Counted from the first letter of the stretch, positions 21,196 to 33,099 are shown. The stretch is 64,000 nt of DNA from Corallium rubrum (GCA_964035015.1 OZ035997.1:66368904-66432903); one strand, 5' to 3'. Translations and numbers: made by a program. The notes: generated by a model from the letters alone, not told the origin.

Positions 21196-23506
21196 AGAAA
21201 GATTGAAGGGTAACGCGAAAACTCATTCTTGTAGAAAGGATCGTAACAATTCGAGAGAGTGAGAATTTACCTCGTATTTTATGTGCAAGGAGTGGAGAAA
21301 GGGCCGAGCAAGACAACGCAGGAACGACAAGTTTAATATTCACATTCAATGGATACTTAAATAAAATAAAATGGAATCTATCAGCCCTAAGGTGAGAATT
21401 TTGTTTGTAGATACATTAACTGTATGTTCGGGTGGCTACAGGTAAATTGACGAACACCTTTAACCATAACTCGTTGATAAATTGTTGATGTTGACCTCGA
21501 CGTTTTATACAAGTTCACAATGACATTATCTCTGTAGATGTTTCGGGTACATATGGGACGGAATAAGCTTTCAAAATTGAATAAATATGCTGGTGTCGAC
21601 AATTTACAAAAAGATATCTTGACGGTTTATAAATATGATTTTTTTTGGCTGAAATTAAATGTTTGAAAACTAGTATATTAAAATTATATCCTTGTATTAT
21701 TAAAAAATTCTTGCACAGCTTTTATACAGTTTATATTTATAGCATGACTGGAAAATGAAAATCCTTTTGGCTTTAATACACAAAAGACGCCTAAGAGCAA
21801 TGTACATGTAAATCTTTAAATTGTAGTCTTGCTTGTTCACAATATAGGAATAGGATGAATACCTTTTGCACAGTTCCAAAGTGATTCTACATGTAAGTAC
21901 ATTCTAACTACTCAAAGTTCAGTTTATGGAATTCTTCATTCATACTGAAAATGTTCAGATACTCTGACACTTAATATTAAATATAATCAAGGTTGCTTTA
22001 TGAATTACTGTAAAATTTAGAAAATGCCACAACTGATCTGCTGACATGAAACAGCTATGCCTGGAAAATCAGGCAACAAATTAACCCATTAATTGGCCAA
22101 AACCCTCGTTGCCCCTTAATTGTTAAGCATGGTAAGTAGTAATTAAATGTGTGTTCATAGTTTGCATGATCAGACCTGCCGAGAGATGACCTGGAACCAG
22201 GGACAAAATGGCTGAGTAGTCAGGCCCCTCGACCAGCTGTTGGGCAATGATGCCTAATGTTGAAATAAGCAACCAAACTTATTTTTTGCTAATATTATGG
22301 GCCTTTTCAAGGATACGAAAGATCTCTTGGAAAATTGAAAAACAATTATTCTTCTGTAGGTCCTCAATCGTACATATTGAGGTCAAGGCATCCAGGATCT
22401 AGCTGGGGCAAATTGCCTCCCTGAATCCCCCCTCTCTTGGCAATTAACCCTAGTTTTGGTATATATTTGTACTTTATGGTAACATGCAATTTATCCATTT
22501 AGTCTCTATGGCATTACAATTAAATTAGCTCTGGAATTAATATATTTTTGAATTACCACCCAATCTGTCTAGCAGGCTTGTTGCATACTGCTAAACCCAA
22601 TTAAACTAAACCCATCATAATTATAACTATTATGAAAGGTTTTATTGTAGAAATGAAAATAAAGTGAGGAGGCTTTATGGGGTTGTTACCATGACTTTTA
22701 ATGTAGTACTGTGAATATGTTATGAACACTCAGAAAATAAGTTTGAGATGCCCTTCATTCTTGTTTCAAGCAGGACATTCTTTATCATTTACTGTAATAT
22801 TTAACCAAGGAAAATCAACAGATTGTCCCAAAATATTCTGTGACAATCAGGCTGCTTAATATTTAAAGCATAATTATACAGGATACATTCTTGCTGTCTT
22901 GCTCAAGATCATTCTTTAAATTGTAAAGTGTATGATTTTGATTTACCTAATTAAAAGTGGGTATAATGTGCATGAGCATTAAGAATGTCCAACAATTTGG
23001 TTCATCAGACTTGTCTTTAATATATATCTGGGCTCCCAATTGGGACAATTACCAAGGACTGGCCTCTAAGTCTAAATAATGAGTAAATTATAAGTAATAT
23101 TAACTTTAATTAGACGCTAACATTATACTGTACAACTGCAGCAATTTATGAATACCAAAACAATTGCTGCAGCTGTTTTGATACAACATTTGCGCGATAA
23201 TCTTATAGAATTGACCTTTGCCCATTGATTTAGAATTTTACTAGGGTGTCTGATTTCAATGTATGAATGTTTTCAGGGCTAGAATAGTGCACAACATTTT
23301 AATCTTTATTTACTAATTGTAGATTGGTGCAACATGCCCAAAATGTGAGCAGGTGAAAAACCAGCAGTTGTGCTTTTTCTCATTGGAGACCCAAAAACCA
23401 TAACCAGCCGACAACTTCAAAAAGTATAAGACAAAACATATTCCAAAAAAGAATGTCTAAACTAGGCTAAATAGCTGCTTTAAAATATTCTATAATGATA
23501 TGGTCT
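21196..23506. other. Gene-poor interval
   Basis: AT-rich sequence with no supported gene. The 5' target duplication of the LINE begins at 23507. Confidence 0.4.
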
Positions 23507-23696
23507 ATATGATAGAGTATTGAGCAACTATGTCACATGTCTCCGCAGAAATCGATATTCTTTGAGTTAATCTACGGTGGAGATTAATCTGAAAACATCA
23601 AATCATATAGTTAAGATATTAAAGAAAATTTTCCAAACATTTGTGTCTTCGAAAGCAAAGTTGAAACGAAATATTAAAGAAATATATATTCGAAGA

Positions 23697-25640
23697 ATGG
23701 CCGGAGACGAAGCTACAACAAACATGTCACCGGATACAACATTTGAACGCTATAAAATGGACAATTTCGAGGCGACGAATGCCAAACGAGTACCCTACGA
23801 GGAACTAGATTACAATATCTACAAGCCAAGCTCAAACCTTGTGGCTTTTCAAACGACGGAACAACGATTACCCCTATGGATCGAAGCTTTTTATCATCGT
23901 TACTTCGCAAACAACAACAACAACGATGAAATCGAAACCCTATGGAAAGAACAACAACACCAAAGCTTTCCTTCAAAATGCGAGACGATCGCCTTAGATA
24001 TGAGCCACTCGAAAGGAAATATGCTAACGATCACCATTTTTGTATCCAAAGGAAGAATACAAGTACAAGGAAGACTTGTAAAAGATTGGGGCTGCGACGA
24101 ATTCAAACACGTGCTCGACATGGTTAATTCCGACGGCCCGATGAAAGTCGATTATACGGATACGTTTATCAATAAAATCATTGGTAAAGAAAAACAAAAC
24201 CCGCAACCAATTCACACCCATAAAGATAAAGATGAGAAAGCAACAGATTCACCGCGAGATAAATCATTCTCAATGATAAAACATCACTTGGCAAACCTTG
24301 AAGCAAACTTTGTCACAACGAATGAAAATAACACCAACACAATAACAGAGCTGCGGCAATCAATGTTGCAAAAGGACGATGAAATCTCCCTTCTTAAAGA
24401 AGAAATATCGTCACTGAAATCGACAAATACATCACAACAGCAAGCAATCAGCGATCTAAATATTAAACAAATGGAACTTGAAGAAGAGATGAAAGCAATG
24501 AGCAGAGACCAAAAGAAATACCAAGATAAGAACACTGCCTTGGTTAAATCCATTCAAAAAAAGAAAAATGATCTAGAAGCCAATATCCAACCCTAAACCT
24601 CTGAAACCGAAGCAGAAATTCCTACCTGGGCTTCAATGTCTTCTGAAGCTACAACATATCCTATCTCGACATCCAACAGTTTTGATATCCTTTCTAACAT
24701 GAACAACGAAGAAGAAGCAATCGAGAAACCTGTTGAGAAACCTGCTGTGAAACCTGATGAATCCAGTCCTACTCCTACGTCATCTAAACATGACTCCAAA
24801 TCAGCAAAGAAACCCAATAACAAACAAAACGAAACTGATGCAGAAACGATCATCTTGTGCGACAGCAATGGTCGGTTCATAAAACCCAACCTCCTATGCC
24901 CAGACTCGTCGACCCACTACCTCAGATGTCCAACCCTCACCCACGCTGAGAAGATTATTGAAGACTACAACTTTAAGAACGCTAAATCTATCATTATACA
25001 CTGTGGTACAAATGACCTAGAACAAGCTGAATCTGAGCTAAGTGTTATAACACAGATGGAGAAAGTCATAGATCTCTTGCAATCCAAATACAAAGACTGT
25101 AGAATAATAATCTCTGGCTTACTACCTCGCACAGATAAATTTAATGAAAAGGTAACACCCTTAAATAATGCCATAGAGAAAATGGTGTTGGAAAAAAATC
25201 TCTCATTTGTCACCCATAATAACATTAAAGCTGAAGACCTGAAAGATAAGAAGCATCTAAACCAAAGAGGAGTGAAGATCTTTGCGAAGAACATCAAGGC
25301 TACATATTTCAAGACCACTCCCAAGAAAGGCAGAAAGATGAGACAAATTCCAAAACCAATCTATGACCAACAACCAAAATACCCCTTTCAATCAAATCCA
25401 CTTACACCCAACCCGTACTATCATATGCACCAATTACCATATGACACGAGAAACCACCCACTACAAAGCTATTCCAATCCTGCAACAAGACAACTGCAAC
25501 CTCCCATGTCTTTCATTCCGAGTCCAAGGCCCTTGATACCATCAACTAAACAACAACAACAAACTATTATGAAGCCTGAAAAAATTCCCACCCAGCTAAC
25601 AGATCTAATCAGGCAACTCTATGGATGGATCAACTGTTAA
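23697..25640 (+). pseudogene. LINE ORF1 with coiled coil and SGNH-esterase-like domain, one stop
   Basis: ATG 23697 starts a frame that runs to TAA at 25638-25640, interrupted by one in-frame TAA at 24594-24596. Order of parts: an N-terminal globular segment containing LTITIFVSKGRIQVQG (residues about 110-125); a long Glu/Lys/Gln coiled coil (about residues 190-295); a Ser/Pro/Lys linker after the stop; then an SGNH/GDSL-type hydrolase fold with block I ILCDSNGRF, block III HCGTNDLEQ and a C-terminal block DKKHLNQRG (catalytic D..H). The tail is Pro/Gln/Tyr-rich. Such esterase domains are known in ORF1 of CR1-group LINEs. ORF1p would bind element RNA in the RNP. Because both halves share the frame, a single nonsense change explains the break; read-through is possible but unproven. 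Confidence 0.8.
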
Positions 25641-25818
25641 AGACATCATTCTGTAAGTGTTTACTTATATATACTGTCATAGATTTAATTTTTTCCTCTT
25701 AATAACCTTCTAAAACCCTTAAAAAATGATACAATCTATATGATTTGAATTTTTCTGAAATCTCTACCTTTTAACTCAAAAAACAACAAACATATAAAGT
25801 ATAAGAAAAGACTAAATC

Positions 25819-28800
25819 ATGTACCCCAAAATTTCATTCAGTACATGGAATATAAATGGCTTATTCAACAAAATCCTTGGAGATAAAACAAAAAACAAGG
25901 ATTTTGTTGAGGCTATTGCAAATGTGGATTTCATGTTTCTCACCGAAACATGGTCCAACCAAAATATTGATATACCCGGATTTGAGGCTATTAACTCTAA
26001 CTTAGCTAAACCCCTTTCAAAAACTGCCTGTAGAGCATCAGGTGGAATAAGCCTACTTTTCAAAAATAGTTACAAAAAATACATAACTGTAACAAAGAAC
26101 ACAGAAAATTTCCTTTGGAGCAAAATTTCCAAGGAAATGCTAGATTCTGACAAAGATCTATATATCTGTGGTACATATATACCACCTGAAAAATCAAAAT
26201 ATTATGACAATAAAATATTTGAAGAACTTGAAAACGACTTAGTTAACTTCTCATCGAGAGGAAATGTTCTAGTACTTGGTGACCTTAATGCTAGGACAGG
26301 TAAACTTGAGGATTTTGTTTCAAATGAAGGGAGTGATCACATTAATGACACTAGTGATAGCTCTTTTCAACCCCCAGAGAGACAAAACTTTGACATAACA
26401 ACCAATAATCATGGAAAACAATTGATAAATATTTGCAAAAGTACCGACATGAGGATACTAAATGGTCGGACCAATGGTGACTCCTTGGGAAGACCTACTT
26501 TTCATGGTAAAAATGGAACCAGTGCAGTTGATTATATCATCTGTAACCAAAACTTAATGCCAAAAGTTAAAAATCTAGTTGTTAAATCCCCCTGCTATCT
26601 ATCTGACCATAGCCAAGTTATAACTTGGATCAATCTACACAAAACCACTAAGTCTCATAATATTATATCCTCACAACCCCCATTAACAAAACTGCCACTA
26701 AAATATATTTGGACTGATGAATCGAGTGACACTTTTAGAAAAGAACTGAAATCAGCCGAATTACAAAGAAAATTAAACACATTCCTTGATGATGACTTCT
26801 CTTCTGACAGAGAAAACATTAACAAATGTGTCGATGAATTTCAAAATACTATCAATGTAGCATCCAAAAAATCTCTAAAAATCAAAAAGAAAAAATATCG
26901 ACGTAAGATTAATAACATTGCAAATAAAAAATGGTTCGATAAAGATTGTAGATTTAAAAGACACCAGTTACGAAAACTAGCTAACCAGAAACATAGAGAT
27001 CCAAATAATACTGAAATCAGAATTGCATACCATACCGCTCTAAAAGATTATAAAAACACTTTAGAAACGAAAAAGAACAATTTTCATTTTAATAAAATCC
27101 AAGAACTTGAAAATGCTAGCAATGATCCTTTACTTTTCTGGAAAACACTTAGAAACAGCAGTGATGACCTTGATTTTAATGATACTAAAAAAATACCACA
27201 ACCAAGCGAATGGCTCAACCATTTTGAAACACTACATTCGGAACATCAATTAAATAAGGAACAAGACGCAATTATTAAATGTCTAAAAGACTACGAGAAA
27301 ATGAAAGACAATTTTAATGAACTTGATGACATCATCACAGAAGATGAACTACTAAAAGCAGCGAAAAAACTAAAATCAAAAAAAGCTGTATATAATGACA
27401 GAATTAGTAATGAAATGATTAAATGTAGTATTGAAATTCTCTCCAAAGGTTTTTTAAAAGTTTTTAACAATATTTTAACATCGGGGAAGTTTCCTGAATT
27501 ATGGACTGAAGGCCTTATAACCCCGATCCATAAATCGGGAAACTCCCTCGATCCCAACAACTATCGAGGTATTTGTGTCTCAAGCTGCATGGGCAAATTA
27601 TTTTGCTCAATTATGAACAATAGATTAATGAATTCTGCAAATAAAAAGAAACTAATTCACCCTACTCAAATCGGATTTATGCCAGGAAACAGAACGGCAG
27701 ACCATGTTCTCGCACTGAAAACTCTACATGATAAATACGTTAAACAGAGTAAGAATGAGAAAATCTATACATGTTTTGTCGACTTTAGAAAAGCTTTTGA
27801 TTCCGTTTGGCATCAAGGCTTATTCTACCAATTACTCAAAAATAACATAGGAGGACATTTCTATGATTTAATTCAAGACCTCTATTCAAGCACCAAATGT
27901 GCAATAAAACTTTCCGATAACAGAACTCCGTTTTTCCCCTACAAAAAGGGAGTTCGTCAAGGATGCATTTTGAGCCCTTTACTATTTAATATTTATATAA
28001 ATGAACTCCCAAAACTATTCGAACAAACACAATCAGATCCATTTGTATTACCAAACGGGACTGCTATAAACAGTCTCCTATATGCAGATGATCTCATTAT
28101 ACTTTCACGCTCAAAATCAGGTTTACAAAACTGTCTAAACCAACTGCACGAATGGTGTAGTAAGTGGCCAATGGAAGTAAACATCAAGAAAACTAAAATT
28201 ATGATTCTACAAAAACATAACTCAAAATTACCAGACCTTAATTTCCACATTGGAGATAAAAAGATAGATATAGTCAAAGAGTATACCTATCTTGGTCTCA
28301 AACTTGTACCCAACGGCAAATTTAAGCTTGCTCAACAACAGCTATGCGAAAAAGCTCTGCATGCCCTTCATAAAATTCGTAAAAAACTTGATTTTCATAA
28401 ACTCTCTCCGAAAACAGCTACCAAAATTTTTGACACAGTTATCTCCCCCATTCTACTATACAACTCAGAAATCTGGGGAGCATATGAAAAAAATGATCTT
28501 AACAAATGGGACAATTCTGAAACAGAAAAAGTCCACCTAAGATTTTGCAAATTATGTTTAGGTGTGAACAGAAAAGCAAGCAATATAGCTTGCAGAAGTG
28601 AACTTGGGAAGTATCCACTTCTGATTTCAATTAAAAAGAATATAATCAACTATTTTAAACATATTCTCAAACTAGATGACAACTCAATTGTTAAACAATC
28701 ATTCCTAATGTCTAAACATTTATATGATAATGGTAAAGAATCTTATTATACCAAGGCGATAGCTATGTTAAAACCATTCTATGATAAAACAAACTTGGAA

Positions 28801-29328
28801 AATGATATTATCAACTACTGTACAAAAACTGTCGTAAATAAAATGAAAGTGAAATATGAAGAATTCTGGCGTCATAAAATGACTAACTCCTCCAAACTAT
28901 CTTTCTTTTGTAAATTCAAAAACCAATACAAAATGGAAGAATACTTATCTCTAATTAAAAATCCAACAATAAGGAGAACATTCTCCCAATATCGTATAAG
29001 CAACCATAAGTTGCAAATTGAACGAGGAAGATACGAAAATGTTCCTCGTGAAGAGCGTATTTGTAAACTATGTGACTCTGGCAATGTGGAAAACGAATTC
29101 CACTTCGCCTTCACATGCCAAAAATACCAACATTTACGAGACAACTCAAACAACATTCTCAAAAATCTGTTTGATCTCAACACAACAACAGAAACTAAAC
29201 AGAAATTACTTGAACACACGATGTCTTCGGACGATCCTGTTCTGATAAATCTATTTTCCAAGTTTGTATTTCTCTGCACAAAGGAACGAGAAGATAGCCT
29301 CAAATCCCTGGAAACCCAAAATAATTGA
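25819..29328 (+). CDS. LINE ORF2: APE endonuclease and reverse transcriptase, intact
   Basis: An uninterrupted 1169-codon frame. Residues 1-240 form an AP-endonuclease-like domain: FSTWNINGLF, FLTETWS (catalytic E), VLGDLNARTG, and near its end SAVDYIICN and LSDHSQVI. The reverse transcriptase follows: ITPIHKSG, YRGICVSS, motif A CFVDFRKAFDSVWH, motif B GVRQGCILSPLLFNIYINEL, motif C LLYADDLII with the catalytic YADD, and motif D. The C-terminal region ends with a zinc-knuckle-like RICKLCDSGNVENEFHFAFT followed by C (C-x2-C..H..C). The enzyme nicks target DNA and primes reverse transcription. All recognisable catalytic residues are present, so this copy could be competent for its ORF2 functions. 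Confidence 0.93.
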   Translation: MYPKISFSTWNINGLFNKILGDKTKNKDFVEAIANVDFMFLTETWSNQNIDIPGFEAINSNLAKPLSKTACRASGGISLLFKNSYKKYITVTKNTENFLWSKISKEMLDSDKDLYICGTYIPPEKSKYYDNKIFEELENDLVNFSSRGNVLVLGDLNARTGKLEDFVSNEGSDHINDTSDSSFQPPERQNFDITTNNHGKQLINICKSTDMRILNGRTNGDSLGRPTFHGKNGTSAVDYIICNQNLMPKVKNLVVKSPCYLSDHSQVITWINLHKTTKSHNIISSQPPLTKLPLKYIWTDESSDTFRKELKSAELQRKLNTFLDDDFSSDRENINKCVDEFQNTINVASKKSLKIKKKKYRRKINNIANKKWFDKDCRFKRHQLRKLANQKHRDPNNTEIRIAYHTALKDYKNTLETKKNNFHFNKIQELENASNDPLLFWKTLRNSSDDLDFNDTKKIPQPSEWLNHFETLHSEHQLNKEQDAIIKCLKDYEKMKDNFNELDDIITEDELLKAAKKLKSKKAVYNDRISNEMIKCSIEILSKGFLKVFNNILTSGKFPELWTEGLITPIHKSGNSLDPNNYRGICVSSCMGKLFCSIMNNRLMNSANKKKLIHPTQIGFMPGNRTADHVLALKTLHDKYVKQSKNEKIYTCFVDFRKAFDSVWHQGLFYQLLKNNIGGHFYDLIQDLYSSTKCAIKLSDNRTPFFPYKKGVRQGCILSPLLFNIYINELPKLFEQTQSDPFVLPNGTAINSLLYADDLIILSRSKSGLQNCLNQLHEWCSKWPMEVNIKKTKIMILQKHNSKLPDLNFHIGDKKIDIVKEYTYLGLKLVPNGKFKLAQQQLCEKALHALHKIRKKLDFHKLSPKTATKIFDTVISPILLYNSEIWGAYEKNDLNKWDNSETEKVHLRFCKLCLGVNRKASNIACRSELGKYPLLISIKKNIINYFKHILKLDDNSIVKQSFLMSKHLYDNGKESYYTKAIAMLKPFYDKTNLENDIINYCTKTVVNKMKVKYEEFWRHKMTNSSKLSFFCKFKNQYKMEEYLSLIKNPTIRRTFSQYRISNHKLQIERGRYENVPREERICKLCDSGNVENEFHFAFTCQKYQHLRDNSNNILKNLFDLNTTTETKQKLLEHTMSSDDPVLINLFSKFVFLCTKEREDSLKSLETQNN

Positions 29329-30131
29329 AAAAATCCCCCCCCCCAAAAAAAAAAAACCCCAACAAACACCCAAATACTTCTCTCTATACATACTATACTT
29401 CCAATATAGTATTGGGATATAACCATACATATTATATACAATAGTTATTATATATATATATATATATATATACATAAGTTTTTATATTAATATATGTTGT
29501 ATTAATATAAAAACTTATATTATACTTAAAAAGAAAACTTTTAAATGAACTACATCAGAACACAGTAGTCATAACATTGTTTGGACACTGGGGTGGTTTA
29601 TAGATTATCTTATATATATACATATTGTTGTTCAGTGCTCTTACAGCACTTATATACTTTAGCAATGCCTGTAATTAGGTCATGCCAATAAAGTTTATTT
29701 TAAAAAAAAAATATGATAGCATCAACAGGAAAAGTTCTCCTGTACAATATTGATTGCTGCAATTATGTGGTGCACGTAGCTGTTTTTACTGTATTATTAA
29801 TAAAATGTAAAATGTTTAAAATAAATTGCCTGGAGGTTTTACTCAGTGATAAAAACATTTTCAATGTGAACATGATCCTGGTCAAATATGCCTAGCTACA
29901 TTAATAGTTTATATAGACACATGCATATACCAACTTTATAAATTATCGGATAAAGTGACATGTTGGAAGGTTAGTGTTTAGTTTGTATGAATATCCAGTT
30001 CACATTCGCGACCTTTGAGCGAAAAATTATGACGAAATGCTGAGAGATTTTTTTTTGACGTTCTTGAAAAGTTGTTTTTTCCAGGGCCAAATTACCCACT
30101 AAAACTTAAGAAATATTTTCCTTTTTGATAG

Positions 30132-30244
30132 AGAACATGATCGATGAAGAAGCATTTATGTTGCTTGATGAAGACACATTAAAAGAGATGGTTAATGCAG
30201 TTAGGCCACGGATAAAGCTTCTCAAAAAAGTGCACGAACTTAAG
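30132..30244 (+). CDS. SAM-domain exon of orphan gene (downstream copy)
   Basis: Acceptor TTGATAG precedes it and donor GTACTT follows at 30245. It reads MIDEEAFMLLDEDTLKEMV then RPRIKLLKKVHELK, the last helices of a SAM domain (protein-protein interaction fold). It ends in phase 0, as does the start of the exon at 31317. This exon opens the readable part of a plus-strand gene that continues to 43062; upstream exons were not found. Confidence 0.6.
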
Positions 30245-30301
30245 GTACTTTTGTAAATATATAAGATAAAGTGCAGTATATTTACCATTACTTATCTACA
30301 G

Positions 30302-30404
30302 CATACAATTTATACGAACATGCCAGGATACATATGTTCAAAATGCGACCAAGTTGTCTCTGTGAATGCTAGTGGATTGATTTGGCACTTGAAAAATAGA
30401 CATG
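30302..30404 (+). pseudogene. C2H2 zinc-finger exon fragment of the transposase-like family
   Basis: After acceptor ATCTACAG it reads MPGYICSKCDQVVSV then ASGLIWHLKNRH, a C-x2-C..H-x4-H finger. It is cut at 30405 by the deleted LINE copy. The fragment at 31005 appears to continue the same gene family (DVKKSAAVFLALK). As both lie in a phase-0 intron of the SAM gene, they look like a gene piece inserted or left there. Confidence 0.5.
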
Positions 30405-31004
30405 CCCTTTCAATCAAATCCACTTACACCCAACCCGTACTATCATATGCACCAATTACCATATGACACGAGAAACCACCCACTACAAAGCTATTCCAAT
30501 CCTGCAACAAGACAACTGCAACCTCCCATGTCTTTCATTCCGAGTCCAAGGCCCTTGATACCATCAACTAAACAACAACAACAAACTATTATGAAGCCTG
30601 AAAAAATTCCCACCCAACTAACAGATCTAATCAGACAACTCTATGGATGGATCAACTGTTAAAGACATCATTCTGTAAGTGTTTACTTATATATACTGTC
30701 ATAGATTTAATTTTTTCCTCTTAATAACCTTCTAAAACCCTTAAAAAATGATACAATCTATATGATTTGAATTTTTCTGAAATCTCTATCCCAACTCAAA
30801 CAACATTCTCAAAAATCTGTTTGATCTCAACACAACAACAGAAACTAAACAGAAATTACTTGAACACACGATGTCTTCGGACGATCCTGTTCTGATAAAT
30901 CTATTTTCCAAGTTTGTATTTCTCTGCACAAAGGAACGAGAAGATAGCCTCAAATCCCTGGAAACCCAAAATAATTGAAAAAATCCCCCCCCCCCAAAAA
31001 AAAA
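30405..31004 (+). mobile_element. Internally deleted, 5'-truncated copy of the 23.5-29.7 kb LINE
   Basis: 30405-30792 matches 25383-25772 (end of ORF1 and the ORF1/ORF2 spacer), and 30793-31004 matches 29143 to about 29354 (end of ORF2 plus the C-run/A-run). The join lies in the octamer AACTCAAA, present at both source positions (25773-25780 and 29143-29150), so 3370 bp were lost at a microhomology. The copy ends at the C/A run rather than at the true 3' end. Sequence identity is very high by eye. Confidence 0.9.
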
Positions 31005-31129
31005 GTATTAATCTTGGTCATGACTTAATACCTGACCCTGAAGTTCAAGTTGAACATTCAGATCTTGGAAAAGAAGATGTTAAGAAGTCAGCTGCAGTCT
31101 TTCTGGCCCTCAAGAACACGCTTTTCTAA
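31005..31129 (+). pseudogene. Continuation of the C2H2/transposase-like fragment
   Basis: An open frame right after the LINE copy reads INLGHDLIPDPEV and KEDVKKSAAVFLALKNTL before a stop. The SA.FLALK motif matches that of the exon at 7.7-8.2 kb (SAKYVLSLK). The frame is fused to LINE sequence on its left. Confidence 0.4.
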
Positions 31130-31316
31130 ATTGGTGTGGCATATAGGTCGAATTGTTATAGGGCTATAGTGTACATGGAGATGTGAACATTTGTAGGTCT
31201 GTAGGCTATAGTCTGTGGCAGACTAAGTTGGAGGGGGGCACTAAGCATGTTACCTGACACTGTTTGCTAAGAAGCAACTAATGCTGTATATTCTTTTTGT
31301 CTTTCCCTAATTTCAG

Positions 31317-31499
31317 GCATCTGCAGTCAGTGCAATGGTGACAAATACTGATCATGAGCTTCCTAGCTTCCCGTCTACCTCCAAAACTCCACCTAACCCA
31401 AAAACTCCTGCCACCAAAAGACCCCTCTCTTCAACTAGTTACCAAGAATGTAGTTACACAGACAGCACTAGTATTGAATGGAAGTCCAAGTACGACTTT
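31317..31499 (+). CDS. SAM-gene linker exon
   Basis: Acceptor CTAATTTCAG ends at 31316 and donor GTATGT starts at 31500. The 61 codons in phase 0 form a Ser/Thr/Pro-rich linker (LPSFPSTSKTPPNPKTP) ending STSIEWKSKYDF. This type of low-complexity linker follows the SAM domain in the family. Confidence 0.5.
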
Positions 31500-32296
31500 G
31501 TATGTCTCAGTCAGTTTGTTAATTATAAATAGTGGTTATGGACAGCAAGGAAGGAAATTGTATTGTACAGTATTTACTTGAAAATATGGGGGGATTGGGC
31601 TACAGGTTACCCTCAAAAGCCCCCCTAACCATTAGCTACAGCCTGAGTGCAGTTTTTGTCCAGCCCACGGAATGGGCACTCTCAGCAGTTCATGAATTGC
31701 ACAGCTATTAATCCTTTCCCTACTATGCCACCCCAAAACGGACCCTTTATTATTTTACTTTGTTTAAATGCCAGATAATTTTACTCATCAAAGGGAAGCC
31801 TTCAGAAGGGAAAGGGTTAATGTGTTAACCATGTGGCAATAATTATACAATATATAGGCTTGTTCCTATAATTAAATATACTCTACTGTTTTTATTCCAT
31901 AAAGAGTGTCAGATAAATTCTTGAGGAAAATACTGAAGGTGTGCACATAGTGGAAGAACTGGAAACCGGTGTCCTCAGCAGGAAAAAAAGGATTAAAATG
32001 GTTCAAATACTTCTTTCTTACTTCATCGAGCATTTTGGGGACAGGTTCAATTGTTTTGATCAATTTTAATTTTTTTCTGGTTGGCTAAATACCCTGGTTC
32101 TAGAAGTTTTCTTGTGTATGGTACTGTATTACAGGTAACTTGAGTCAATAGAGTCAGAGTACAGACACAAAAGAAAACCCACAGAGCAAGGATTGTTGGC
32201 TAATGACAGGAGGATAATGATTTTTAAAAAGTGTCACAAATTCAAAGGAACAAAAATAATTTATTTAGTATAAAGATTATTCATTTTTATATTAAG

Positions 32297-32381
32297 ACCA
32301 CTAGCAGATGTAAAAAGCAGGATGGCAAGAGCAGTAGTAGAAGAATTCCCTATTTTGAAGGATGAGGAAGGTCATGGATTT
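32297..32381 (+). CDS. SAM-gene exon with RMARAVVEEFPILKD motif
   Basis: Acceptor ATTAAG precedes it and donor GTAAGT follows at 32382. It reads LADVKSRMARAVVEEFPILK then DEEGHGF. The pattern (R.+A.A+V..FP.LKD) matches the RESARFY..LIERFSELQD segment of the upstream copy at 11.4 kb. The phase relative to 31499 is off, so a small exon may lie between or the copy is decayed. Confidence 0.5.
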
Positions 32382-32896
32382 GTAAGTATTCCATTAAATT
32401 ATAGTCGAATTGTATATATAATAATTGGCTAGCTAGGGCAGCTAAAGGTACACGGGAGAACTCTGAATTGCCCATCAATTCTGGGATAAATGAATACCCA
32501 AGGCTATTCGATACACCTGGTATGGTAAGTACAGTACACTGTAAACACATTATTTTGCAGTGGAGGAATATATGACAGTGGAAATGGCGATGGAAGACTT
32601 CTGCTTGCTGCACAGTGAAACAGGCATTTAATTTTAGCTTAACCCTTTAGAACCCAGGAGGCAATTCGTCTGGGATTTAATTAGCCAGAGTAAAAATACT
32701 ACTAAAGGCACTCTTGGGGGTTATAAGTAATTTAAGTGGATACATAACAGCTCAATTATGGATGTCCTTGTATTTTAAACATTAGGAAATTTTTATAGTG
32801 TTATAACAGGAATAGAGTACACATGTATGTTATGAATAGCATTTTACATAAATACAGTACCTATTATTATTCAAATTATATTTTCCCTCACTCAAG

Positions 32897-33053
32897 GTTG
32901 AAATGGACTTTAGAACTTTATATCCTGATGTGACAGATAAACTTTTTCTTCGACTGACACCGTCATTTGTGGAAAAGGTTTTTAAATATGCTGATTTGCA
33001 AGGAACTAAGTGGACATCATATCTCAATATCAGGCCAGATAATCTGAATGCTG
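32897..33053 (+). CDS. SAM-gene exon
   Basis: Acceptor CACTCAAG ends at 32896 and donor GTTAGT starts at 33054. It reads VEMDFRTLYPDVTDKLFLRL then SFVEKVFKYADLQGTKW without a stop. It ends in phase 1, which does not match the next recognised exon at 37745, so one or more exons are missing or unrecognised between 33.1 and 37.7 kb. Confidence 0.5.
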
Positions 33054-33099
33054 GTTAGTATATAGTAACACTGCAACTAATTATTATATTGATATCATT

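Larger units (their letters stand above)
23507..29719 (+). mobile_element. Full-length jockey/CR1-group LINE with 9-bp target duplication
   Basis: ATATGATAG occurs at 23507-23515 and again at 29711-29719, directly after an A-run that follows TTTATTTT. Between them lie a 5' UTR, ORF1, ORF2 and a 3' UTR with AATAAA at 29687-29692. The element body is therefore about 6.2 kb, 23516-29710. The near-intact coding capacity, poly-A-like tail and visible duplication point to a recent insertion. A 3' UTR (AT)n tract lies at about 29450-29472. The SGNH-containing ORF1, APE endonuclease and CxxC..H..C tail of ORF2 fit the CR1/L2/Daphne-like group; exact clade uncertain. Confidence 0.88.

Noticed and set aside
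20684-21349. Long open frames on both strands (NATQR- and CVALR-type repeats)
   Set aside because: They are by-products of the pentanucleotide array; every frame is open because the unit has no stop.
29251-29475. Minus-strand frames over the LINE 3' end
   Set aside because: Antisense shadows of ORF2 and the AT-rich 3' UTR.
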